Origin: CAISIP01 sp965278985
Lineage (GTDB): Bacteria; Pseudomonadota; Gammaproteobacteria; Burkholderiales; Burkholderiaceae_C
Direction: 5' to 3'
Length of the DNA stretch: 64,000 bases
Assembly (NCBI GenBank): GCA_965278985.1
Contig: OZ257131.1
Span: 1,674,001-1,738,000 of the forward strand
Shown piece after piece: positions 16,700 through 24,592 of this stretch. The first letter of the stretch is position 1, and every line of letters begins with the position of its first letter. Below the pieces are notes generated by a model that did not search any database, had not been told where the DNA came from, and saw only the letters and a list, made by a program, of their open reading frames with translations. A program made the translations under genes and the position numbers.

Positions 16700-17281
16700 A
16701 TGAACGCCATCGCCTCCCTCCGCACCCTCGCCATCGCGTCCACGATCCTCCTTGGCGCCACGGGCATGCAGGCACAGGCCGCTGGCAACATGTCCGGCCA
16801 GCTCAATGCCCAGATGACGCTGCAGTCGGGCTGCATCATCTCCGGCGCCCCCGGCGCCACCTCCGGCATCAACCTGGGTGCCCTGGACTTCGGCACGCAC
16901 CCTTCCACCTTCACCGGCGTGCTCACCGCCACGGCCAGCGGCGGCGTCGGCGGCGCAGGCGCCACGCAGGTGACCTGCTCGCCCGATGTCACCGCCCTCA
17001 ACGTGACCGTCAGCGCAGGCAACAACGCCGGCCAGGGCAGCGGCGTGGGCACCGGCACGCGCGCCATGAAGTTCGGCACCAGCTACCTGCCCTACGAGGT
17101 CTACAGCGACGCCGCCATGACCACCGCCTACCCCACGGCCGCAACGTCCCTGGGTGTGGTGCTGCCCGGCACGGGCGCCCCCGTGGGCCTGCCGGTCTTC
17201 GGCCGCGTCAACAAGACCAGCGTGAATGCCATCGCCGCGGGCACGTACACCGACGTGCTGCAGGTCACCGTCGCCTGGTGA
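16700..17281 (+). CDS. Spore coat U domain / archaic pilin-like secreted protein, copy 2
   Basis: 193 residues. The signal peptide (NAIASLRTLAIAST, ending QAQA at 24-27) differs almost completely from that of copy 1. The mature 166 residues, from AGNMSG to TVAW, are identical in every position to the gene at 604. At DNA level I count nine differences in the 498 mature-coding bases, all at third codon positions and all silent, plus TGA instead of TAA. This is either strong purifying selection or recent gene conversion limited to the mature part. The predicted role is the same: a secreted, disulfide-stabilised, pilin-like protein, with no usher or chaperone nearby. Confidence 0.8.
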   Translation: MNAIASLRTLAIASTILLGATGMQAQAAGNMSGQLNAQMTLQSGCIISGAPGATSGINLGALDFGTHPSTFTGVLTATASGGVGGAGATQVTCSPDVTALNVTVSAGNNAGQGSGVGTGTRAMKFGTSYLPYEVYSDAAMTTAYPTAATSLGVVLPGTGAPVGLPVFGRVNKTSVNAIAAGTYTDVLQVTVAW

Positions 17282-17377
17282 GGCCGGCGTCGCCACCACG
17301 CCCGGAAGCCGAGGGTCTCGCAACGCATAATCGACGTTTCGCAGTTCGACCGTGGGACTCCCACGGTGCCCGCCACG

Positions 17378-17411
17378 GAAGCCCGCTGTTCGAAAAACCG
17401 CGGGCTTCTTC
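17378..17411 (+). terminator. Probable terminator after SCPU copy 2
   Basis: A 9-bp perfect stem (GAAGCCCGC with GCGGGCTTC) encloses a 13-base loop about 100 bases after the SCPU stop. Only two T residues follow, so termination may be weak. A smaller CGTGGGA-CTCCCACG hairpin lies just upstream. Confidence 0.45.
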
Positions 17412-17503
17412 CATGGGGCAGCCGCGCTTTGGGGCGTCGATGGCATCCTCCACGCGTGCACCCCCTGCAGACCGAACGCCCCCGCATTGACACCAGGCAA
17501 CCG

Positions 17504-17992
17504 ATGACCGAAGACACCCACGCGCCCATCCACGAAGACCGCCTGTGGCGCAACGAGCGCTGGACGGCGCGGGTGATCAAGAACGAAGACGACGATGGAT
17601 GGGCGGTGGCCATGATGCTGCTCGGTGAGTCCGAGCCCGCGCTGGTCGGCCCCTGGACGATGGGCCGCGACAAGAAGAATCCCAAGCCCCTGGATGTCTC
17701 GGCCTTCAACACGCTGGTCAAGACCGCCGAGGAAGTGCTGCGCCGCCACGAGCAGCAACTGGAGGCGCAGCTGCGCCGCAATGTCACGGTCACGCACGAA
17801 GGGCGCAGCCTCCGTATCGAGATGGCCATCGTGCCCGACGAGGATGGCGCCACCGCGTCGCTCACTGCGCACGATGGCCTGGGTGAGGTGCTGGCGAGCG
17901 TGCCCGTGTCTCCGTCTTTCAGGCTGAACGCGGCGAGCGCGCAGGCATGGATCGCCTCGGATTTCGCGCGTCCTCGCACCGCGGAGTCCTGA
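17504..17992 (+). CDS. Hypothetical protein
   Basis: 162 residues from ATG 17504, the first start giving a sensible acidic N-terminus (TEDTHAPIHEDRLW). The protein is soluble, with no signal or membrane segment. It contains WTARVIKNEDDDGWAVAM near the N-terminus and a helical KTAEEVLRRHEQQLEAQLRR stretch in the middle. No catalytic motif is visible and I do not recognise the family. It ends two bases before the VanZ-like gene and is probably co-transcribed with it. Confidence 0.65.
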   Translation: MTEDTHAPIHEDRLWRNERWTARVIKNEDDDGWAVAMMLLGESEPALVGPWTMGRDKKNPKPLDVSAFNTLVKTAEEVLRRHEQQLEAQLRRNVTVTHEGRSLRIEMAIVPDEDGATASLTAHDGLGEVLASVPVSPSFRLNAASAQAWIASDFARPRTAES

Positions 17993-17994
17993 AC

Positions 17995-18405
17995 ATGCCC
18001 GGCGACCCCACCCCGGTCCGGCCCGGGCTGCCCCTGTGGGCCTGGCGCACGGCCTTGTTGCTGTGCATGCTGGCGATCCTGATGCTGTCGCTGGCGCCCC
18101 TGGACGTGCCGCTGCCCAGCACGGGCTGGGACAAGAGCAACCATCTGCTGGGTTTTTCGACGCTGGCCGTGCTCGGCTGGCAGGCCTTCCCCTCGCGGCG
18201 TGGGGTCGTGCTGGCCGGGCTACTGCTCTACGGCGGGCTGATCGAGGTGCTGCAGTCGTTTACCGCGTACCGCTCCGCGGAATGGGGTGACCTGCTGGCC
18301 GACGGGATCGGCCTGCTGCTGGGCGCTGCGCTCGCCCGCTGGTCGCCTGCCGCCCGGAGGATGTTGCCCGCCGGCAAGGCGGGCGACCGCCTCAGTGGCC
18401 GGTGA
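17995..18405 (+). CDS. VanZ-like membrane protein
   Basis: 136 residues from ATG 17995, which follows the previous stop by two bases. There are four hydrophobic helices. The signature YGGLIEVLQSFTAYRSAEWGDLLAD fragment, split here as GLIEVLQSF and RSAEWGDLLAD, matches the VanZ fold: a Glu and Gln in helix 3, then Arg and Asp before helix 4. DKSNHLLGF supplies the conserved Asp-Lys-x-x-His. VanZ-type proteins are inner-membrane proteins of mostly unknown function; the founding member gives low teicoplanin resistance. No glycopeptide-resistance genes are nearby, so resistance is not implied. Confidence 0.8.
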   Translation: MPGDPTPVRPGLPLWAWRTALLLCMLAILMLSLAPLDVPLPSTGWDKSNHLLGFSTLAVLGWQAFPSRRGVVLAGLLLYGGLIEVLQSFTAYRSAEWGDLLADGIGLLLGAALARWSPAARRMLPAGKAGDRLSGR

Positions 18406-18712
18406 CCAGAAACTCGCTGACCTCGACCGCGATGGTCTGGATTTCCCCGCAGCGTGACTTCACGTTGCCCCGCAGGTAGCCATCGCTGAACAGGCGCGCA
18501 TCGATCCAGGTGACGCCGGCATCGGGGTCGTTGCGGTCGATGATCGGGATGCGCGTGACGCTGCTCACGCGCCATATCCCCTTGGCCTGGTACTCATCGC
18601 GGAACAGCGCGGCGTCCAGCTCGAAACGCTGGGGCGCCGTACTCCATCCGGAGATGCGGTCGTAGGTCGTGGCGACCCTGTCGTATGCGAGATCGAATTC
18701 CTTACCGGGCAT
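18392..18712 (-). CDS. Hypothetical protein
   Basis: 106 residues. The start at 18712 is firmly supported by a perfect AGGAGGT ribosome-binding site, one of the strongest in the window, which suggests high expression. The protein is soluble, with no signal peptide or membrane helix. Visible segments include ISGWSTAPQRFELDAALF and a C-terminal beta-rich part (RCGEIQTIAVEVSEFLV). I do not recognise the family. It overlaps the convergent VanZ-like gene by 14 bases at the 3' ends. The 202-base stretch upstream, to the end of tctA, carries only the stem-loop at 18874. Confidence 0.65.
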   Translation of the reverse strand: MPGKEFDLAYDRVATTYDRISGWSTAPQRFELDAALFRDEYQAKGIWRVSSVTRIPIIDRNDPDAGVTWIDARLFSDGYLRGNVKSRCGEIQTIAVEVSEFLVTGH

Positions 18713-18873
18713 GGCGATTACCTCCTGTGCCCAAAGTATGGAGGCAATTTGTTGCGCTGCACAAGCGCTGCTGCAGCGATATAACGGCTCCGGCTGCAAT
18801 ATTGCCTGTTGTCCTACAAAACACCGGCACTCTCATGCCAATGGATGAGTCGTGCGGCAGAGCAGGAGCGGTT

Positions 18874-18894
18874 TTTGCACCGCAGCGGTGCAAA
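18874..18894. other. Perfect 9-bp stem-loop in the gap after tctA
   Basis: TTTGCACCG pairs perfectly with CGGTGCAAA around a CAG loop, just downstream of the tctA stop on the minus strand. No T-run follows it in the direction of tctA transcription, so it is not a canonical terminator. It may stabilise the 3' end of the tctCBA message or act as a protein site for the strongly translated gene at 18712. Confidence 0.5.
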
Positions 18895-18914
18895 CAACGC
18901 GGCTTTTCTACGCC

Positions 18915-20396
18915 TTATTCAGTACGGCGCCGCAGCATCCGCGGAACCACCAATACCAACACCACGATGGCCAGCAGCGTGGCCGACATCGGACGCTCCA
19001 GGAAAACGGTCCACTTGCCCTCGCCGATGGACAGCGCATTGCGCAGCTGCGCCTCGGCCAGCGGGCCCAGGATCATGCCCACCACCACGGGCGCGGTGGG
19101 GAAGTCGAAACGGCGCATCACGACGCCCAACAGGCCGATGACGTAGAGCAGCACGAGGTCGAAGGCGCTCTGGCGCATGCCGTACACCCCCACCGTCGCG
19201 AAGATCAGGATGCCGGCATACAGGTACGGCTTGGGGATCTTCAGCAGCTTGACCCACAACCCCACCATCGGCAGGTTCAGCACCAGCAGCATCACGTTGC
19301 CGATGTACAGCGACGCGATCAGCGCCCACACCAGCGCCGCCGACGTCTGGAACAGCTGCGGGCCCGGCTGGATGCCGTAGTTCTGGAAGGCGCCCAGCAT
19401 GATGGCCGCCGTGTTGGAGGTGGGGATGCCCAGCGTCAGCAGCGGGATCAGCGTGGCCGTGATGGCGGCGTTGTTGGCGGCCTCCGGGCCGGCCACGCCT
19501 TCGATGGCGCCCACCGTGCCGAATTCGGTCTGGTCCTTGGCCAGCTTCTTCTCGGTGGCATAACTCAGGAAGGTGGGGATCTCGCTCCCACCCGCCGGAA
19601 TGGTGCCGAAGGGAAAGCCGATGAGCGTGCCACGCAGCCAGGCGGGCCAGGAACGGCGCCAGTCGCTGCGCGTCATGTGCACCGATGTGAGTTGGTTCTG
19701 CGATTCCCGCGTGCCACCTTCGTAGAGCACGGCGTACAGCGACTCCCCCACCGCGAACAGGCCCACGGCCACCAGCACGATCTCGATGCCATCGAGCAAC
19801 TCGGGCACCCCACCCGTGTAACGCGCCTGGCCCGAGATCTGGTCCATGCCGATCAGGCCCATGGCCAGGCCCACGAACAGCGCCACCATGCCGCGCAGCG
19901 TGCTGCGCCCCAGCACCGCGCTGACCGTGGTGAAGGCCAGCAGCATCAGGCAGAAATACTCCGGCGGCCCCAGGCGCACCGCGAATGCGGCCAGCAATGG
20001 CGCGAACAGCGTCACCAGCACGGTGGCGATGGTGCCCGCCACGAACGATCCGATGGCGGACGTGGCCAGCGCAGCGCCCGCGCGCCCGCTCTTGGCCATC
20101 TTGTTACCCTCCATGGCCGTGACCATGCTGCCGGTCTCGCCCGGTGTATTCAGCAGGATGGAGGTGGTGGAGCCACCGTACATCGCGCCGTAGTAGATGC
20201 CTGCGAAGAAGATCATCGAGGCGGTGGCATCCACCTGCGTCGTGATCGGCAGCAGCATGGCCACCGCCACCGCCGGCCCGATGCCGGGCAACACGCCCAC
20301 GGCCGTGCCCACCGCGCAGCCGATGAAGCACCACAGCAGGTTGATCGGCGTCGCCGCATGGCTGAAGCCCATCAGCAACTGGTTCCACAAGTCCAT
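18915..20396 (-). CDS. tctA: Tripartite tricarboxylate transporter large permease subunit TctA
   Basis: 493 residues from ATG 20396, preceded by AGGTGG; an in-frame GTG at 20417 is possible but adds nothing conserved. It has about a dozen hydrophobic helices. The family hallmarks near the N-terminus are GVLPGIGPAVAVAMLLP and, in the second repeat, FGTIPAGGSEIPTFLSY, with GGSTTSILLNTPGE between them. It forms the inner-membrane channel for a carboxylate driven by an ion gradient, fed by the binding protein encoded at 21011. Last gene of the tctCBA operon. The TctA/TctB/TctC plus TctD/TctE arrangement is the classical one. Confidence 0.95.
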   Translation of the reverse strand: MDLWNQLLMGFSHAATPINLLWCFIGCAVGTAVGVLPGIGPAVAVAMLLPITTQVDATASMIFFAGIYYGAMYGGSTTSILLNTPGETGSMVTAMEGNKMAKSGRAGAALATSAIGSFVAGTIATVLVTLFAPLLAAFAVRLGPPEYFCLMLLAFTTVSAVLGRSTLRGMVALFVGLAMGLIGMDQISGQARYTGGVPELLDGIEIVLVAVGLFAVGESLYAVLYEGGTRESQNQLTSVHMTRSDWRRSWPAWLRGTLIGFPFGTIPAGGSEIPTFLSYATEKKLAKDQTEFGTVGAIEGVAGPEAANNAAITATLIPLLTLGIPTSNTAAIMLGAFQNYGIQPGPQLFQTSAALVWALIASLYIGNVMLLVLNLPMVGLWVKLLKIPKPYLYAGILIFATVGVYGMRQSAFDLVLLYVIGLLGVVMRRFDFPTAPVVVGMILGPLAEAQLRNALSIGEGKWTVFLERPMSATLLAIVVLVLVVPRMLRRRTE

Positions 20397-20492
20397 ATCC
20401 ACCACCTGGCCGCGCACACCGCGCGAAGGGTGCCGCGCGCATGCGGCACATGAAAGAAAGAAGATGGCCCTCCCGCGGCGCGGGACAGGCGC

Positions 20493-21011
20493 TCAGAGCC
20501 AGCCGGTGGAGGTCAGTCCCGGCAGGTTGATGGCCAGCAGCTTGGTGAACATCCAGTACACCGGCGCCGAAATCGCCAGGCCGATCAGCAGGTCGCGCAC
20601 GAGGGACATCGGCTCGAAGCGCTCGCGCGGCCCCTGCTGCACGTCGGCGTTGCGCAGGCCGCGCACCGCCAGCATGAAGCAGACGGCACAGCTCAGGACG
20701 AAACCGATCGTGGTGATCAGCGCGGCGTTGGCCAGCAGCGCCGCCGACATCCACAGGAAGCCGCCCCAGTAGCCGCGCGCCGCCCCGCTAGGCTCCTCCA
20801 TGTCCCGGTAGCCACCGGTGCGTGCATGCAGCAGCAGCAAGGCGCCGCAGACCAGCAACACGACCGCCACCAGCCAGGGCAGGAAATTCGGGCCCACGCC
20901 CGCATACCCCGCCTCGGCAGGGATCGCGAGGGCGCCCACGGCGATCGCGCCGCCCAGCGCCAGGACGCAGACCCCGATCAGGGTCTGCGGCCATGCCGGC
21001 TGGGCAGCCAT
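20493..21011 (-). CDS. tctB: Tripartite tricarboxylate transporter small permease subunit TctB
   Basis: 172 residues with four hydrophobic helices (TLIGVCVLALGGAIAVGAL; LPWLVAVVLLVCGALLLL; two more near 90-125 and 140-160). This is the size and topology of TctB. It partners TctA in the membrane. Its ATG shares one base with the stop codon of the binding-protein gene (TGATG), so the two are translationally coupled. The 96-base gap to tctA holds no visible structure. Confidence 0.92.
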   Translation of the reverse strand: MAAQPAWPQTLIGVCVLALGGAIAVGALAIPAEAGYAGVGPNFLPWLVAVVLLVCGALLLLHARTGGYRDMEEPSGAARGYWGGFLWMSAALLANAALITTIGFVLSCAVCFMLAVRGLRNADVQQGPRERFEPMSLVRDLLIGLAISAPVYWMFTKLLAINLPGLTSTGWL

Positions 21012-21970
21012 CAGAGCATGCCCGCCAGGTGCATGGTGCCGCGCAGCGCGGCGAAGTCCTGGTCTACGAAGTCGTCGAAGGCCTTGCCGGTCAGCAGCGC
21101 GGGCGTCCAGGAATTCTTGTCCAGCGCATCGATCCAGGACGGCGACTTGGTGGTCTTCACGATGATCTCGGTCAACGCGGCACGCTGCGCGGGCGTGATG
21201 TCGGGCGCGCCGTACACGCCGCGCCAGTTGCCCAGCACCACGTCGTAGCCCTGCTCCTTCATGGTCGGGATGTTGGTGCCGGGCAGGCGCTTCTCGGAGG
21301 TCACGCCGATGGCGCGCATCTTGCCCGCCTTGATGTATTCGGCGAACTCGCTCAGGCCGCTGCCGCCCACCGTGACGTTGCCGCCCAGGATGGCCGCGGT
21401 GGCTTCGCCGCCGCCACGGAAGGCCACGTAGTTGACCTTCTTCGGGTCCACGCCCACCTTGCCGGCCAGCATCGAGGCCGAGATGTGCTCCGTGGAGCCC
21501 TTGGAGCCGCCGCCCCACTTCACGCTGCCGGGATCCTTCTGCATCTGCGTGACCACGTCCTTCATGGTCTTGAGCGGCGAGTCGGCGGGCACGACGAACA
21601 CGTTGTACTCGCTGGTCAGGCGCGCGATGGGCGTGGCGCGGTCCAGGCCCACCGCGGGCTTGGCGGAGATGATGCCGCCCAGCATCACGGCGCCCATCAC
21701 CATCATGGCGTTCGGGTCGCCCTTGCTGGCGTTCACGAACTGCGCCAGGCCGATCACGCCGGCCGCACCGCCCTTGTTGTCGTACTGCACGGTGTCGACC
21801 GCCTTGGCGTCGATCATCGCCTTGCCCAGGGCGCGTCCGGTGGAGTCCCAGCCGCCGCCGGGGTTGGCAGGCAGCATCATCTTGATGTTCGTGGCGGCCA
21901 GGGCCGACAGCGGCAGGCCGCCGGTTGCGGCCAGCGCGGCCATGGACTTGAGGAAGGTGTCGCGACGCAT
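21011..21970 (-). CDS. tctC: Tripartite tricarboxylate transporter binding protein TctC
   Basis: 319 residues. TAT-like or Sec leader (RRDTFLKSMAALAATGG, cleavage near LSALA). The mature protein opens with IKMMLPANPGGGWDSTGRALG, split here as MMLPANPGGGWD and GRALG. This is the true TctC subtype rather than the PGG-AD type of the orphan Bug proteins elsewhere in the window. It also has YDNKGGAAGV and KWGGGSKGS. It captures a tricarboxylate or related acid in the periplasm for TctAB. First gene of the leftward operon; GGAGAC precedes the ATG. The 90-base divergent gap to tctD should contain the response-regulator target. Confidence 0.93.
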   Translation of the reverse strand: MRRDTFLKSMAALAATGGLPLSALAATNIKMMLPANPGGGWDSTGRALGKAMIDAKAVDTVQYDNKGGAAGVIGLAQFVNASKGDPNAMMVMGAVMLGGIISAKPAVGLDRATPIARLTSEYNVFVVPADSPLKTMKDVVTQMQKDPGSVKWGGGSKGSTEHISASMLAGKVGVDPKKVNYVAFRGGGEATAAILGGNVTVGGSGLSEFAEYIKAGKMRAIGVTSEKRLPGTNIPTMKEQGYDVVLGNWRGVYGAPDITPAQRAALTEIIVKTTKSPSWIDALDKNSWTPALLTGKAFDDFVDQDFAALRGTMHLAGML

Positions 21971-22060
21971 GGGTGTGTCTCCAGGTGGTTGAACCGCTCT
22001 ATCATGCGGCGCCAGCCTGTCAGGTGGCTGTCCAATCACACTAGGGAAACTACCAAGTCC

Positions 22061-22738
22061 ATGCGGCTGCTGCTGATCGAGGACGACCCCGCATTGCAGA
22101 CCAGCCTGCACCGCACGCTGGAGCGCCGCGGGATCCGCGTCGCACTGTGCGGCGACGGCGCCCAGGCCTTCGCGGAGTGGACCCGGCTGCAGCCCGACGT
22201 GGTGGTGCTCGACCTGAGCCTGCCCGGCCGTGACGGCCTGGAGGTGCTGGCCCAGGCACGCAAGGCCGGCCAGACCGCGCCCGTGCTCATCCTGACCGCG
22301 CGCGGCACCGTGGGCGACCGCATCATGGGCCTGAACACGGGTGCCGACGACTACCTGCCCAAGCCCTTCGACCTCGACGAACTCGAAGCCCGGGTGCGTG
22401 CGCTGCACCGGCGTGCGGCCGGCGGGGCCGAGGACGCGCCCGCCGACCACGGCCACGGCGGCCCGCTGCGCCGCGACCCCGAGACCGGCGCCATCCACCA
22501 CGGACAACGCGTGCTGGACCTGAGCCCGCGCGAGCTGCGCCTGATGCGCGCCCTGCTCGCCCGTCCCGGCCACGCCGTGACCAAGGAGAAGCTCTTCGAA
22601 CTGGTGTTCGCCGGCGAGGCCGACGTGCAGCCCGAGGCCATCGAGGTGGTGGTCTACCGGGTGCGCAAGAAGCTGGCGGACACCGGGGCCACGCTGATGA
22701 CCTTGCGCGGCCTGGGCTACCTCCTCAAGCTGGCATGA
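22061..22738 (+). CDS. tctD: Response regulator TctD (OmpR family)
   Basis: 225 residues. N-terminal receiver domain with EDD acid pocket, phospho-acceptor Asp51 in LDLSLPG, Thr in LTARG and Lys in PKPFD, followed by a C-terminal winged helix (DLSPRELRLMRALL to EVVVYRVRKKL). It should activate the divergent tctCBA operon when the substrate is present, as in the Salmonella tctD paradigm. Its stop overlaps the kinase start (ATGA at 22735-22738), so kinase and regulator are made together. Confidence 0.93.
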   Translation: MRLLLIEDDPALQTSLHRTLERRGIRVALCGDGAQAFAEWTRLQPDVVVLDLSLPGRDGLEVLAQARKAGQTAPVLILTARGTVGDRIMGLNTGADDYLPKPFDLDELEARVRALHRRAAGGAEDAPADHGHGGPLRRDPETGAIHHGQRVLDLSPRELRLMRALLARPGHAVTKEKLFELVFAGEADVQPEAIEVVVYRVRKKLADTGATLMTLRGLGYLLKLA

Positions 22739-24159
22739 ACCTGCGCTGGCGCCGTCGCCCGCTGTCGCTGCGACGCTACCTGCTGGTGGGCATCCTGATG
22801 CCCATCGCGCTGTTCATGGTCTACGACACGCTCACGCTGTACCGGCAGGCGCTGGGCGCCGTGAACACGGCCTACGACCGCACGCTGCTGGCCTCGGCCA
22901 AGACCATCGGTGAGCTGCTGGAGGTCGAAGGTGAAGGTGCCGAGGCGCGCTTCAGTTCGCGCGTGCCCTATTCCGCATTGGAGACCTTCGAGGCCGACAA
23001 CCGCAGCCGCATGGCCTACCGCGTGTCGGACGCCCGTGGCCGCCTGGTGGATGGATGGAAGGAACTGCCCCCGTGGAACGGCCGCATCCCCGACAAGGGG
23101 CCCTACGCCGCGCTGGTGGATTTCTACGACGACACCATGAGCGGCGACCCCGTGCGCGTGGCCGTGCTGCTGCAGCCCGTGGCAAGCCTGCAGGGGCGCG
23201 GCGTGGCCACCATCCAGGTCGCCGAGACCCTGGAACTGCGGCAGACGCTGGCCCGCCAGCTGCTCATCGATACCTTGTGGCGGCAGGCGGTGCTGGCCAC
23301 GGTGATCGCGCTGGTGGTGTTGCTGGTGGTGCAGCGCGCCACCCGCCCCGTGCGCAGCATCAGTGCGACGCTGCGCGCGCGCAATGAAGGCGAGCTCACC
23401 CCGCTGCAGGCCGAGGGCCTGCCGCGTGAGCTGCAGCCCCTCATGGACGCGACCAACCAGGTCATGGCTCGGCTGCAGCGGCTGCTCGACCACCAGAAGC
23501 GCTTCGTGCGCGATGCGGCGCACCAGCTGCGCACGCCCCTGGCCGTGCTGAAAGTACAGGTGCAGTCGGCGCGGCGCGGCGACGTGCCGCCCGCCCAGGC
23601 GCTGGAGGAGATCAACCACACCGTCGAGCGCGCCACGCTGCTGGCCAACCAGATGCTGTCGCTGGCCAAGGTGGAGCAGCTGCGCCAGGAAGCCAGCCGC
23701 CAGGTCTGCGATGTCGCCGACATCGTGCGCGCGGTGGCATTGGACCTCTCCCCGCTGATGGCCGACAAGGACCTGGACTTCGAGATCCACACCGTGCCGG
23801 CCCACGTGCAGGCCCATGAATGGATGCTGCGCGAGCTGTCGCGCAACCTGCTGCACAACGCGATCAAGCATGCGCCGCCCGGGTCGCACCTGGGCGTGCG
23901 CATCGTCACCGACAGCCACCATGTGGCCCTGACCGTGGCCGACAGCGGACCGGGGCTTGGCGAGGCGCTGCAGCAGCGGCTGTTCCAGCCCTTTTCGGCC
24001 GGCCACAGCCACAGCGGGTCGGGGCTGGGCCTTTTCATCTGCAAGGAGATCGCCGAGGCCCTGGGGGGCACGGTGGCGCTGGACAACCGCATGCGTCAGG
24101 GGCGTATCGCGGGGCTGGATGCCACGGTGCGCCTGCCGCTGGTTCACAATGCCGCCTGA
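22735..24159 (+). CDS. tctE: Sensor histidine kinase TctE
   Basis: 474 residues. Two transmembrane helices (about 15-32 and 181-200) enclose a periplasmic domain of the TctE/2CSK_N type. The H-box is RDAAHQLRTPL with His263. The ATPase part has NLLHNAIKHAPP (N box), ADSGPGLG (G1) and SGSGLGLFI (G2). It senses the carboxylate directly or through the binding protein and phosphorylates TctD. The whole tctDE-tctCBA block is a self-contained uptake and sensing unit. Confidence 0.93.
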   Translation: MNLRWRRRPLSLRRYLLVGILMPIALFMVYDTLTLYRQALGAVNTAYDRTLLASAKTIGELLEVEGEGAEARFSSRVPYSALETFEADNRSRMAYRVSDARGRLVDGWKELPPWNGRIPDKGPYAALVDFYDDTMSGDPVRVAVLLQPVASLQGRGVATIQVAETLELRQTLARQLLIDTLWRQAVLATVIALVVLLVVQRATRPVRSISATLRARNEGELTPLQAEGLPRELQPLMDATNQVMARLQRLLDHQKRFVRDAAHQLRTPLAVLKVQVQSARRGDVPPAQALEEINHTVERATLLANQMLSLAKVEQLRQEASRQVCDVADIVRAVALDLSPLMADKDLDFEIHTVPAHVQAHEWMLRELSRNLLHNAIKHAPPGSHLGVRIVTDSHHVALTVADSGPGLGEALQQRLFQPFSAGHSHSGSGLGLFICKEIAEALGGTVALDNRMRQGRIAGLDATVRLPLVHNAA

Positions 24160-24176
24160 ATCGACATCCACATCGC

Positions 24177-24587
24177 ATGGACACACCGCGCATCCGCATC
24201 GACAAGTGGCTCTGGGCCGCACGTTTCTACAAGACCCGGGGCCTGGCCACGGAAGAGCTCCACAAGGGACGCGTGGAGAGCAACGGCCAGGTGGCCAAGG
24301 CCTCGCGCGAGGTGCGCGTGGGTGACACGCTCATCGTGCGCCTGCCCGGCGGGCCGCGCACGGTGATCGTGCAGGGGCTCAGCGAGCGGCGGGGCCCGGC
24401 GCCGGAGGCCCAGGCGCTCTACCAGGAAACCGAAGAAAGCCTGCGCCTGCGCGCCGAGGCCACCGAACAGCGCCGCATGGGCGTGGAGCCCGGCCTCAGC
24501 CGCCAGCAGGGCCGCCCCGACAAGCATGCCCGCCGCGCCATCGCGCATGCCTGGGACGACCGCTGGAGTGCGTCCACCGACTCCTGA
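24177..24587 (+). CDS. hslR: S4-domain RNA-binding protein (Hsp15-like)
   Basis: 136 residues. The N-terminal S4 domain is clear: RIDKWLWAARFYKTRGLA, split as RIDKWLWAAR and FYKTRGLA, then VESNGQVAKASREVRVGD and IVRLPGGPRTV. The C-terminal 60 residues are basic and probably helical (ATEQRRMG, KHARRAIAHAWD). Hsp15 binds 50S subunits carrying stalled nascent chains and helps recycle them. The length matches HslR of E. coli (133 residues). It starts 17 bases after tctE and may be transcribed with it, although the functions are unrelated. Confidence 0.88.
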   Translation: MDTPRIRIDKWLWAARFYKTRGLATEELHKGRVESNGQVAKASREVRVGDTLIVRLPGGPRTVIVQGLSERRGPAPEAQALYQETEESLRLRAEATEQRRMGVEPGLSRQQGRPDKHARRAIAHAWDDRWSASTDS

Positions 24588-24592
24588 GCGGG

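Noticed and set aside
17995..18405. VanZ-like gene as glycopeptide resistance determinant
   Set aside because: VanZ-fold proteins are widespread without resistance roles, and no vanHAX-type genes are present.
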